Shown here: positions 1 through 8,411 of the stretch, piece by piece
Layout of the letters: each line of letters begins with the position of its first letter
Numbering within the stretch: the stretch's first letter is position 1
Source of the DNA: Streptomyces europaeiscabiei
GTDB lineage: Bacteria > Actinomycetota > Actinomycetes > Streptomycetales > Streptomycetaceae
NCBI RefSeq assembly: GCF_036346855.1
Contig: NZ_CP107841.1
Span: 8,498,001 to 8,562,000, forward strand
Direction: 5' to 3'
Length of the DNA: 64,000 bases
Program-made: the position numbers and the translations under genes
Notes under the pieces: model-generated
What the model saw: only the letters and a program-made list of their open reading frames with translations
Told to the model about the DNA's origin: nothing
Database searches by the model: none

Positions 1-2486
1 TGGCGCGGATGAAGAACGTGCGCTGGGGACGCATCGACGGCGGTCACCCCCGCGAGGTGTCGGGAATGGGTTTCCCCAGCCGTCAGGGACGCGACAGGGA
101 CGGTATCCGCCACTCCGATCACCTGTGGGGACGGGTGACCCTCCAGCCCCGCCGGAAGGTTCTCAGTGTCGATGTCGGCGGGGCTACCCGACGGGCCCCT
201 GATATGCGTGACAGCGCAGAGCAAGTCCGGCAGTGGCCTACCTCGCAATGGAGTGGGGCCTCGGGAACGGCTCTGTTCTGCGGTCCCCATCTTGTCGGCG
301 TGCTCTCCCGTGATGCCAACCCCCATACGTACGACGGCGCAAGACTCCACGCCGTGCCGGTCTCGGCCTGGTGGGAGGACCCTGAGTTTGTCCGGCAGCG
401 TCAGAGACTGGGACTTGACGAGCACGTCTATCCCGTTCCCGACCGAACCGCCGACACAACCGCTGCGGCATCGTCATTCACCCGCACACCGGCAGAAGAA
501 GACTTGCGCCTCGCCATGGCGAAACAGATCGACGTGTTCACCTCGGGGTGGCACGGTGTGAGCGAGGAGGCGGACCAGGCCATTGACGTGCACTGCAGTG
601 CCGTGGACGGGGAGGAGCACGCACGTAACGCCCAGGCCATCCCCATCACCCACGACTCCATCCACGAGTACTACCTGGCCCTCTCCCCACGCCGGCTGGT
701 CATCACCGGCCCGAGCGGATCGGGTAAGACCATCCTGGCCCTGCGGTTGATGCGGCAGCTCCTCGACATTCCCGGCCAACCTGTGCCTGTCTACTTCAAC
801 CTTGCCGCCTGGCGCGAACCCCCTCCCAAGGTCGGGCGCATGCCAACCGACGCCCGGCCGAAGGCGCTGGCCAAGTGCTTCGAGGACTGGCTTGTTGACC
901 AACTCGTCGAGAATGATTTCGTCGTGACGCGGGGCGATGCCCGCAGATTGGTCGACGGACGCAGGATCCTGCCCGTCCTGGACGGCATGGACCAGATTCT
1001 TCCCGACACTGCGTCAGCCGAGCCCGCCTCCCCTGCTCAGAAAACCGCCCTTGATGACCTGGTCTGCGCCCTCAACAGTTACCGAGATATCCACGGCGGG
1101 TCACGTGGCGCTCTTGTCCTGGCCACCCGGGCCCGCAAGGATTTTGAGTTGGAGACCTGTGACATCCCTCTACCGGAGGGTTCCGTCGTGCAAGTTGAAC
1201 GCCTGACATGGCGGCAGATCCAAGAGCACTTAGAGTCGGGCCGAGGACCGCTTGACCAGGAGACCAACGTATCGGTCGACTGGCGGCCGGTGCTCAAGAA
1301 CATCGCCGCACACGGAGCCCAATCCCTCGCTGTCCGGCGTCTGGACACTCCGTGGAAACTCACACTGGCCGAATGGGCGGCAGCGTCCCACCACGTCGCC
1401 CCCGCCCACCTGATTGCGCAAGACACGTCCGACGCAGATGTCGAAGAGAAACTCCTGGCATCATTCGTCCCCTCGGTGCACGGATATCACAGCGTTCACA
1501 CCAGTGGGACCAGCGGGAAGAGCCCTCAGCAGACCATGAGTTGGCTCACCGTGCTCGCACATCATCTGGAGCACAGCCGGGGCACGGTCCATGGCGTCCC
1601 ACTGTCCGGTCGGGAGGTCGTCCTGGCCCGCATATGGCCCGTCGCAGGGACATGGCGGGTGCGGATTGCACACCTCATCGTCCACACCGTGCCGCTCTTC
1701 TTCCTCAGCTTGGCCTGCGTCATCGCCGCAGTCAGCGGCCCCGGTCACGCGGGGGATTTCTTCACGGCCCTGTGGCACGGCCACTGGCCTGCCATGACGG
1801 ACGTCACTCGCGTGCGCTTGAATTGGGCCCTGGGCCTGTCAAGCGCGCTGCTCCTGGCCGGCGCCTACTTTGCGCTGCGTTACTGGCCATGGATGCCTCC
1901 TACCCACTGGCCCCTGCTCGCCTTCGCCCAGCGCCGTACCCAGGGGCTCCGCAATCGCACTGGCCCACGCCGGATCGTGTCCGGCCTCGAAATCGGAAGT
2001 GCCATCGGCCTGGGGCTCGGCATGGCCGTCATGCTCGTGTTCGGGTGGGTGCCCGGCGTTGCTGCGGGGGTAATTGTTGGCACCTTGTTCGGTTGGTTCA
2101 TGGAGGCCAAAGTCGGGCTCGATCGTACCCTCAGCGGCAACTTCAACCCGGAGTTCTTCTGGGCCCTGGACGTGCTCGGGGCCGCTGTGTTCGCCAGCAT
2201 CGGAGCTCTAGTGTTTCCGCTGTTGGACTACTCGTGGGCCATTGGGCTGGCCTTCGGCGGTTGCTTCGGTTTTGTCCTCGCCTTCGGTTTCTTTCTCGTG
2301 CCCTGGCTGCGCTATATCACAGCAATGACGTTGGCCCGCAAGAAATTGCCATGGCGGCTCGCCGCCTTTCTGGATTGGGCCAGGAAGGCTGGGCTGATGA
2401 CCATCAGCGGTGTTGGATTCCAGTTTCGCCATCAAGAACTTCAAGAATGGATCATGCGGAAGGAATCTCTCTCAGACTCGGCTTGA
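1..2486 (+). CDS. Trypsin-like / NACHT NTPase / multi-pass membrane protein (5' end outside window)
   Basis: This is the C-terminal part of a modular NTPase. The frame is open to the window edge, and the first ATG (position 9) lies inside what looks like a trypsin-like peptidase domain: a serine-protease-type SGASG is followed by a strand-rich LVGVLS segment near residue 81, while the His and Asp parts would lie upstream. The NACHT core has Walker A GPSGSGKT near residue 234 and Walker B ILPVLDGMD near 317. From about residue 552 there are four to six hydrophobic segments, then a C-terminal motif ending QFRHQELQEW that is typical of Streptomyces NACHT proteins. Such proteins are usually interpreted as STAND-type sensors in biological conflict. 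It stands alone here. Family assignment is firm; the trigger and the role are inferred. Confidence 0.8.
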   Translation, partial: ARMKNVRWGRIDGGHPREVSGMGFPSRQGRDRDGIRHSDHLWGRVTLQPRRKVLSVDVGGATRRAPDMRDSAEQVRQWPTSQWSGASGTALFCGPHLVGVLSRDANPHTYDGARLHAVPVSAWWEDPEFVRQRQRLGLDEHVYPVPDRTADTTAAASSFTRTPAEEDLRLAMAKQIDVFTSGWHGVSEEADQAIDVHCSAVDGEEHARNAQAIPITHDSIHEYYLALSPRRLVITGPSGSGKTILALRLMRQLLDIPGQPVPVYFNLAAWREPPPKVGRMPTDARPKALAKCFEDWLVDQLVENDFVVTRGDARRLVDGRRILPVLDGMDQILPDTASAEPASPAQKTALDDLVCALNSYRDIHGGSRGALVLATRARKDFELETCDIPLPEGSVVQVERLTWRQIQEHLESGRGPLDQETNVSVDWRPVLKNIAAHGAQSLAVRRLDTPWKLTLAEWAAASHHVAPAHLIAQDTSDADVEEKLLASFVPSVHGYHSVHTSGTSGKSPQQTMSWLTVLAHHLEHSRGTVHGVPLSGREVVLARIWPVAGTWRVRIAHLIVHTVPLFFLSLACVIAAVSGPGHAGDFFTALWHGHWPAMTDVTRVRLNWALGLSSALLLAGAYFALRYWPWMPPTHWPLLAFAQRRTQGLRNRTGPRRIVSGLEIGSAIGLGLGMAVMLVFGWVPGVAAGVIVGTLFGWFMEAKVGLDRTLSGNFNPEFFWALDVLGAAVFASIGALVFPLLDYSWAIGLAFGGCFGFVLAFGFFLVPWLRYITAMTLARKKLPWRLAAFLDWARKAGLMTISGVGFQFRHQELQEWIMRKESLSDSA

Positions 2487-2987
2487 TACGAGGAGGGGCG
2501 GTCCCGACCGAGGTCACGCTGCGGGGCTTTGACCGGAGGCTATTGCGGGCTGGTTATTTCCCTTGCAGGGCAACGCTATTGTATTCCTGAAGTTGAACCG
2601 ATTCACCTCTAAAAGAACTACAACATGCGCTGAGAGCTCCACGACCGACTCATGGCCGGGAAGGTTCATCTGTCTGAATTGCTTGATGTCCCCCTCAACC
2701 TCCCGGGTGGGTGACGTGGTCAAGGAATAGGTCAGGTGCTTAGAAGGCGCCTGGCGCATCTCGTCGGCAGGTGCTTTGACCTGCCACTTTCTTCCTCACT
2801 GACACGCTGTCAGGGAATTTGTGGGACGTATGTGGGACGAAGGCCCCTCTGGGACGGATGGGATGCAGGGGTTCCCGGCTGTGCCAGGTGGCCACCGTCT
2901 CACATCTCCTCACCTGTTCGGTGCGCCCGCGCGGAAATAGATCTACCCCTCTCCTGCGTTCTCGACCTTTGAGCCGAGGAGGGGAAG
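2487..2987. other. Non-coding spacer between NACHT gene and split endonuclease gene
   Basis: No convincing gene is seen in these 500 bases. The sequence changes from an AT-richer part near 2560-2640 to a GC-rich part. Its last bases hold the GAGGAGGGG ribosome site of the gene fragment that starts at 2988. The duplicated GTGGGACG wording near 2820-2840 has no clear meaning. Confidence 0.5.
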
Positions 2988-3138
2988 GTGTCGGGCCTGA
3001 AGCTGTTCCACACGACGAATGGCGGCGTGACGGAGGTCGCGCCGCGACTTGCCGAGGTCGAGGCGAATGTGCAGGGCCTCGTCGAGGCGCATATGGAGAC
3101 GATGCTGGGGGTACGGTTCCTGGCGAGCGAGTACGTGA
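2988..3138 (+). pseudogene. N-terminal fragment of a split PD-(D/E)XK / DUF5655 endonuclease-like gene
   Basis: A GTG start with a strong upstream GAGGAGGGG site opens a frame encoding about 50 residues that match the start of DUF5655-type, NucS-like nuclease proteins (MSGLKLF... ending GVRFLASEYV). Homology stops at the CGTGA at 3134-3138; the frame then runs into unrelated sequence and stops at 3212. The missing remainder, starting at the next expected residues, lies at 13652-14398 on the same strand. Joining the two at CGTGA restores one reading frame of 297 codons, a normal length for the family. I therefore read this as the left half of one gene interrupted by the intervening 10.5-kb element. 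Confidence 0.75.
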
Positions 3139-3327
3139 TCGACTGTGCTGACTCTCCTCCCGAGGGTTCCCGAAGCGCACCGGAGCGTGGTCTCGCCGCA
3201 GCGTGTGCCTGACCTGGACGTCTATCAGTCCTACGCGCGAGGTTGTTCATCTTGATGGAATCTCATGATTCCCGAGATGCTATCGTCCAGTCCGATCAGT
3301 TGGTCAAATGGTCGAGCTGGAGGTTTC

Positions 3328-4395
3328 GTGTCCCTGGCGATCGTGCGAGACCTGCGTCCGGAACTGCGCTTGACGACGCCGGAGGAGCTCGCGGCCTTCG
3401 AACAGGACTTGTTGTCTGAGTTCGTGCTCGCCCGGGCTTCGGCCGGCATCAGCGACGGGACGGTCGCCGGCGATGTCGGCGTGATCGTCGAAGTGCGCTC
3501 ATGGTTCGCGCGCCCGCTGTGGGAGATGGAACCTTGCGATCTGGACCGGTTCTTCGGCCGACATCAACAGGGCATGGCTCATGCCACAAAGGTCCACAAG
3601 GCGCACTCTCTCAGCGTGTACTTCGAGTTCCTTGAACTACGGCACAAGCCCGCCATCCACAGGGCAACCGGCTATGTCGTCGAGTCGCCGTTGGATGAGA
3701 TCAACCGGCCCCGTGGATCGACCCTGTCCCGGTTGCGGGTTCCGCCGCCGCTCGGGGAGGTCGACCATCTGTTCTCGGCTTGGCGTGACGAGGTGCCGCA
3801 GGCGCGTAAACCGTTGTCGATCGTCCGGAGTTACACCGCGATGAGGCTGGCGAGTCTGATAGGTCCCCGGGTCTCGGAGCTGAGCCTGGCGAACGTCGAC
3901 GACATCCACTGGGAGCTCGGCCAGTTCGGAAAGATCCTTCTGCGGGGCAAGGGGAGGCGCGGCAAGAAGAAGGAACGGCTCGTCCCGCTGATCAACGGAA
4001 GCCGTTCGCTGCTGGAGTGGTGGGTCGACGGCCCCCGCTGGCAGTACGACGATCGGGTGGATGAGCCACAGGCGCCGTTGTTCCCCTCGGAGCGGCGGGC
4101 CGCAGACGGCTCGAGCCTGCGGGTGGATACCGACACGCTCCGCCTGCATCTGAAGAAGATGGTCGCCCAGCACCTTCCTTCCCAGGCAGGCAAGCTGACG
4201 CCGCACACGCTTCGGCACTTCGCTGCCTCGGAGCTCTACCGTCAGGGCATGGATGTAGTGGCGATCCAAGAGCTGCTTGGCCACAAGTGGATCAACACCA
4301 CCATGATCTACGTACACGTCAACCAGACCCATGTCGAGGACGCGTGGGTCCGTGCCGGTGAGCGTGGACGGGCGCGATTCGGAGGAGCGTCATGA
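3328..4395 (+). CDS. Tyrosine recombinase / integrase (Tn554 TnpA-like)
   Basis: This is a site-specific DNA recombinase of 355 residues. An N-terminal SAM-like core-binding domain is followed by a catalytic domain with the Arg of GPRVSEL near residue 178, HTLRHF near 292, LGHKW near 315 and the Tyr nucleophile in MIYVHV near 327, so it appears intact. I prefer the GTG at 3328, which has GGAGG 4 bases upstream, over the in-frame ATG at 3265, which has no such site. It overlaps the next gene by 4 bases (ATGA), so the three genes should be translated as a coupled unit. It probably moves the surrounding 10.5-kb element. Confidence 0.88.
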   Translation: MSLAIVRDLRPELRLTTPEELAAFEQDLLSEFVLARASAGISDGTVAGDVGVIVEVRSWFARPLWEMEPCDLDRFFGRHQQGMAHATKVHKAHSLSVYFEFLELRHKPAIHRATGYVVESPLDEINRPRGSTLSRLRVPPPLGEVDHLFSAWRDEVPQARKPLSIVRSYTAMRLASLIGPRVSELSLANVDDIHWELGQFGKILLRGKGRRGKKKERLVPLINGSRSLLEWWVDGPRWQYDDRVDEPQAPLFPSERRAADGSSLRVDTDTLRLHLKKMVAQHLPSQAGKLTPHTLRHFAASELYRQGMDVVAIQELLGHKWINTTMIYVHVNQTHVEDAWVRAGERGRARFGGAS

Positions 4396-4730
4396 AGTGG
4401 AACCTGCGGATGACCGCGGCCAAACGGGACATCTGGAAGTCCTCCGAACTCCAGCGCATGCTGGCCGACGCCGGCTTGGTGATCAGTGCGGGCAAGATGT
4501 CCAACCTGTGGGCCGGACAGCCGGTGACTATCCGCCTGGACGATCTCGACGTGATCTGCGAGGTGCTGCAATGCGAGCCCAGCGATCTGCTTGTCCCTGA
4601 GCCCGAGAAGGCCCGCGCGAAACGACCGGAGCAGGATGAGAGCAGGACGGCCATCCGTCCTGCTGTTGGTGAGAACCGTCGTCGCAGCGGCGGCGGCCCG
4701 GCCTCCCGCAACTTGATGCCGCCATTGTGA
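4392..4730 (+). CDS. Small XRE/Cro-type helix-turn-helix protein of the recombinase operon
   Basis: A 112-residue protein whose first about 75 residues form an XRE-type helix-turn-helix of the kind often found beside actinobacterial recombinases (SAGKMSNLW then IRLDDLDVICEVLQC). The remaining tail is Arg/Gly-rich and probably disordered. It overlaps the recombinase upstream by 4 bases and the next gene by 4 bases (GTGA), so it belongs to the same transposition operon. It is likely a regulator of the operon or a directionality/accessory factor; the sequence does not say which. Confidence 0.8.
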   Translation: MKWNLRMTAAKRDIWKSSELQRMLADAGLVISAGKMSNLWAGQPVTIRLDDLDVICEVLQCEPSDLLVPEPEKARAKRPEQDESRTAIRPAVGENRRRSGGGPASRNLMPPL

Positions 4731-6376
4731 CGAAGGAAGCAAAGGCCAAGGGGCCCGGCACGCCTGAGAGTTGCGAGGTCTGCATGGCCTGGGGCCTGCA
4801 CCCCAACCCGGGCGGCTCGAAGATCCTCTGCTATGCGTGCCGGGCATGGTGGTACAAGTACCCTGCCGACTCGTGCGGCACGTGCGGCGCGACCGTCCCC
4901 CTGCGTGACGGAGTCTGCCGGGCCTGCCGTCACCAGGCCGCATTCGTCGCCGGCCGTATCAAGGTCCCGTCAGCCGGCCACGGGGCCCGGTTGGACCTCA
5001 CGGTCGCAGCCGCAACCGGGCACCAGACGTTTCTCGCTGACCTGATCAAATGGAATCGGCGCCACCACCTCACCGCAAGAACAGCGCAGGTGCCTGAGTC
5101 GCCGAGCGAGACGCCGCACAGACACCCCCTGCTGCTGAAGCCGCCCGAGAGCATCCAACTCACGCTCTTCGAGCCGGTCCGGGACTTCCGGCGCTATCGG
5201 AACCCGAACGGCTCGAAGGGGCGCTCCTGGACAGGATTCACCCCGGCAGATCCCGGATATGCGGACTTCCTCGTCGATCGGGCCAGGGACGTCGCGGCGG
5301 TACGGGGCTGGAACCACTGCACCATCAAGCGCGTGAAGTGCGGCTTGATGATCCTCTCGGCCCTGCACCAGCCTTCCGAAAGGATCAAAGCCACCACGGT
5401 GCACGCACTCTCCCGGGACATCGATGTTCCCGCAGTCCATCTCATCGACATACTCAACGATCTCGACATCCTGCTCGACGACGCACCCGACCCCCTCGAA
5501 CAACTGGTCAGAGCTCACCTCGTAGTGCTGCCCGAGCAGATACGCGTCGAGGTGACCGCCTACTTCGACGTCCTCCGCAACGGAGCCCCCCGCCGCCGCC
5601 CCAGGTCGCCTCACACAGTCGACATCCACCTGCGGCTGATCGTCCCGTTCGCTGCCCAGTACTGTGCCCCCCGATACTCGACATTGAGGCAGGTCACCCC
5701 CGAGGACATCACTGTCTGGCTGTCCAAACGGAACAACGTCCAGCGTGAAATCGTCGCGCTCCGGGACATGTTCAAGACGCTCAAGTCACAGCGGCTGATC
5801 TTCGCCGACCCGGCCCGACGCATCAGGCCCGGCAACACCCTCGTCAACCCGCCCACGCCGGTCGCGGAGGACCAACTCAAACAAGTGGCCAGAGCCGCGG
5901 CTGAGAGCCCGGCCCTCCTGGCCGTCGTCGCCCTTGCCGGCATCCACGCCCTCTTCCCGCACGAGATCAGAATGCTCCAAGACGCCGACATCGAGCTCAG
6001 CACCGGGCGCTTCCGGCGGGGCGAGGTCAGTCGGCCCCTCGACGACTTCACCGCCGAAGCCATCCGCACGTACCGGCGCTACCGTGACGCCCGCTGGCCC
6101 GACTCGGCAAACCCTCATCTCCTCCTCACCCAGCAGACAGCCAAGAGGGAGAGTCCGGTCAGCGACTTCTGGCTCAAGCGCCTGTTCAAGGGGCTGACCG
6201 CCACGGCCGACAGCCTCCGCCAGGACCGGGTACTCGAAGAAGCGATCGCCGCCGGACCCGATCCCCTCCGCATCGCCACCATGTTCAACCTCAGCGCCCA
6301 GGCCAGCCTGCGCTACACCCGCGCAGCCAGCCCCGCAGGCACCGAAAACGACGACCGGGTAATACTCCAGCAGTAG
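4727..6376 (+). CDS. Large recombinase-like transposition partner with N-terminal Cys cluster
   Basis: A 549-residue protein. Its first about 70 residues carry four CxxC-type pairs (CEVC, CYAC, CGTC, CRAC), suggesting one or two zinc ribbons. The C-terminal about 170 residues align by pattern to the tyrosine-recombinase fold, but the catalytic set is eroded: the first Arg position reads GIHALFPHE, the HxxR box reads LRQDR, the GH box reads FNL, and only an RYTR tyrosine remains. It is therefore probably a DNA-binding or architectural partner, much as Tn554 uses more than one recombinase-type protein. It starts at a GTG overlapping the HTH gene stop and is long compared with ordinary integrases. 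Confidence 0.75.
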   Translation: MTKEAKAKGPGTPESCEVCMAWGLHPNPGGSKILCYACRAWWYKYPADSCGTCGATVPLRDGVCRACRHQAAFVAGRIKVPSAGHGARLDLTVAAATGHQTFLADLIKWNRRHHLTARTAQVPESPSETPHRHPLLLKPPESIQLTLFEPVRDFRRYRNPNGSKGRSWTGFTPADPGYADFLVDRARDVAAVRGWNHCTIKRVKCGLMILSALHQPSERIKATTVHALSRDIDVPAVHLIDILNDLDILLDDAPDPLEQLVRAHLVVLPEQIRVEVTAYFDVLRNGAPRRRPRSPHTVDIHLRLIVPFAAQYCAPRYSTLRQVTPEDITVWLSKRNNVQREIVALRDMFKTLKSQRLIFADPARRIRPGNTLVNPPTPVAEDQLKQVARAAAESPALLAVVALAGIHALFPHEIRMLQDADIELSTGRFRRGEVSRPLDDFTAEAIRTYRRYRDARWPDSANPHLLLTQQTAKRESPVSDFWLKRLFKGLTATADSLRQDRVLEEAIAAGPDPLRIATMFNLSAQASLRYTRAASPAGTENDDRVILQQ

Positions 6377-6460
6377 ACCGTTACGTGCCCTGGTCTGGGG
6401 GGCTCTGACGCTGGCGGAAACTCAGGTGGCCTCAACGCATCATCCGGATAGAGTCAGGCG

Positions 6461-6889
6461 GTGCCCGAGCTGAAGCAGTTGCATGCTGGCCATGCTCCGG
6501 CGGTTCTGGCCTTCGAGCTGGCGAACCGCGCCTACTTCGCTGCCTCGGTCTCCGACCGCGGTGACGAGTTCTTCGACCAGTTCGCCGACCAGTACAGCGC
6601 CTTGTTGGCTGAGCAAGAGGCCGGCATTGGCGCCTTCTACGTGCTCATCACCGAGGACGGCTCCGTTCTGGGCCGGTTCAACCTGTACCGCTTCGGGGAC
6701 GGTACTGCTGAGCTCGGTTACCGGGTCGCACAGCACGTCGCCGGCCGCGGCGTGGCGACCGCGGCCGTCCGGGAGCTGTGCCGAGTGGCGGTGGTGCGGC
6801 ACAGGCTGCGCACACTGCGGGCGGCCACCTCCCATAACAATGCCGCGTCCCAGAGGGTGCTGACTTCTCTGTCAAGTTCTGCGTGTTGA
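6461..6889 (+). pseudogene. Truncated GNAT N-acetyltransferase
   Basis: A GTG start leads into a GNAT fold of the RimJ type: the acetyl-CoA loop region reads RVAQHVAGRGVAT and a later helix reads NNAASQRVLT. The family normally continues about 30 more residues (GF.. beta strand and tail), but here the frame passes after VLT into SLSSSAC and stops. The break coincides with a TCTGTCAAG motif near 6868 resembling repeats at 18.0 kb, so another element end may have cut it. It is probably non-functional because the last strands are missing. Confidence 0.7.
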
Positions 6890-7401
6890 GTTCTTTGGTT
6901 GTCAATTGGACGTTGGGGGCGGGATTGGGGCGTCCTGACCCGGCGGGGCTTGTGCGTCGCGCGGTAACCGGTTCGCGTTCGCAGCCCAGCCGTTGGTCCG
7001 TGCTTACCTGGGGGAACTGGTGTCTTCTAGCAGTAGCAGGGCCTGATCATCGCGTAAGTCATGTGAGGCACGATGTCGATGTGCTGGTACGACGGAAGGC
7101 GTTATCACCGTAACGTTGGCGTTCGCGTTCAACGCCGTTGCGCCCTCGCGATGCGACTGTCGAGTGGCCCGGCCGTACGGTGTGGAACCCCATCCGGCCC
7201 CCAGCCGGGCCGTCCTGCAGGGGTCCCGACGCAGCCCGAATCGAATGTCGTCAATCTCCGCCGCCGTCCTGACTCTGGAGCGGCAACGCTGAAAAGGCTC
7301 ACTGTCCGCGCCCGCATGCTGCCTCACCGACCCTTGACCGGGTCATAAGGACCCTGATGCGCGGCTCCGCCTGTTCGAACGACAATCCTAGGTGTGTCGC
7401 G
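6890..7401. other. Non-coding spacer left of the CHAT operon
   Basis: No gene is recognisable on either strand. It contains the TTGTCAATTGG sequence at about 6898 and GC-rich stretches resembling the surrounding chromosome. The CHAT operon ends at its right edge, so it may hold that operon's terminator, but I see no clear hairpin with a T run. Confidence 0.4.
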
Positions 7402-8409
7402 CTACATGCTTACCCTCGCACCAGCAGCAATACCCAGCAGGAGATGTGCTGACTCAGGGTGCCATATGTCTGAATGAGCTCCTTCCGGACGAACCCACCT
7501 GCCACGCCGATATTTCCAGGAAGCATCAACATTCGTGACTTGACCAATATCTGCATGGACGAAATCTTGCCCCACCGCTGGGAGTTCAATACTCTTGATC
7601 AACCCTGACGGCTGGATTGCCCCATAGGCCCCTATGCCTGGGATTCCTTCGACTATTCTGTGCCAGAGTGTTAGGGCTCTATCAAATCGTGAAAAAGTCA
7701 GGATGATGGGTCCACCGATTGGAGCCTTCACCAAGAGATCGGAGAAGCGACCTGCGAAGTCATCAGCCCTAGCTGCCATCTGAAAAACCAGCAGCGTATC
7801 GACCGCATACTGGTAGCCTTTGTCACCCCAGGGCCACGATAGTGTTGGAGGCTTTGGGTCAGCAGCCACTCTTATGGCTTCTGCAAGGAACCTGCCGCCA
7901 AATGAATGACCAACGCAGTGTAGGTACTGTCCGGACTTCGTTCGCAGCGTCGGCGGCAGGTCTCGCGGGACCTGACGAGAGGTATTCAAATAACCCAGGA
8001 GCTGAGCCAAAATAAACTCTGCATGACCACCTGTAGTCATGCCGTGAGCTCGGTCACGAATTCGACGGTAGCCCGAGGGAAACGGGTTGCTCAACGACGG
8101 CCACACGACCAGGACATAGAAGCCTCGATAGCGCCCAAGAGCAGGGTAATTCTGGGGATGGGATGAATATAGCCGGTCCACCATTTCGAAGAGCTTGCAA
8201 GCTGCCGCAGTGGCCCTCTGAGGGGGATTCCTCCAACCGTGGACGAACACAAAAATATCAGTAGTTCCAGATGGGATACTAAGCATTCTATCGAGGAAAT
8301 GAGGGACGCCTCTGGAAGGTACCGGAAGGGAAGTGCTGGGATCTATTAGGTTCCCATCTTCGTCAAGTTCAATGGTTACATGAGGAAGGCTAGATTCGAA
8401 GTCATTCAT
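7402..8409 (-). CDS. Alpha/beta hydrolase, third gene of the CHAT operon
   Basis: A 335-residue alpha/beta-hydrolase-fold protein. An early strand plus oxyanion region reads FVFVHGW near residues 53-59, the nucleophile elbow is GHSFGG (Ser near 169), an Asp-bearing strand follows in the region of residue 238, and a C-terminal HPESAH supplies the candidate His near 317-322. No signal peptide or membrane segment is seen, so it is cytoplasmic. Its ATG lies 2 bases after the CHAT gene stop, with a GGAGG site inside the end of that gene, implying coupled translation. It is probably a lipase/esterase-like effector or processing enzyme in the same system; the substrate is unknown. Codon and base use are AT-richer than the flanking chromosome. 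Confidence 0.8.
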   Translation of the reverse strand: MNDFESSLPHVTIELDEDGNLIDPSTSLPVPSRGVPHFLDRMLSIPSGTTDIFVFVHGWRNPPQRATAAACKLFEMVDRLYSSHPQNYPALGRYRGFYVLVVWPSLSNPFPSGYRRIRDRAHGMTTGGHAEFILAQLLGYLNTSRQVPRDLPPTLRTKSGQYLHCVGHSFGGRFLAEAIRVAADPKPPTLSWPWGDKGYQYAVDTLLVFQMAARADDFAGRFSDLLVKAPIGGPIILTFSRFDRALTLWHRIVEGIPGIGAYGAIQPSGLIKSIELPAVGQDFVHADIGQVTNVDASWKYRRGRWVRPEGAHSDIWHPESAHLLLGIAAGARVSM

Positions 8410-8411
8410 AC

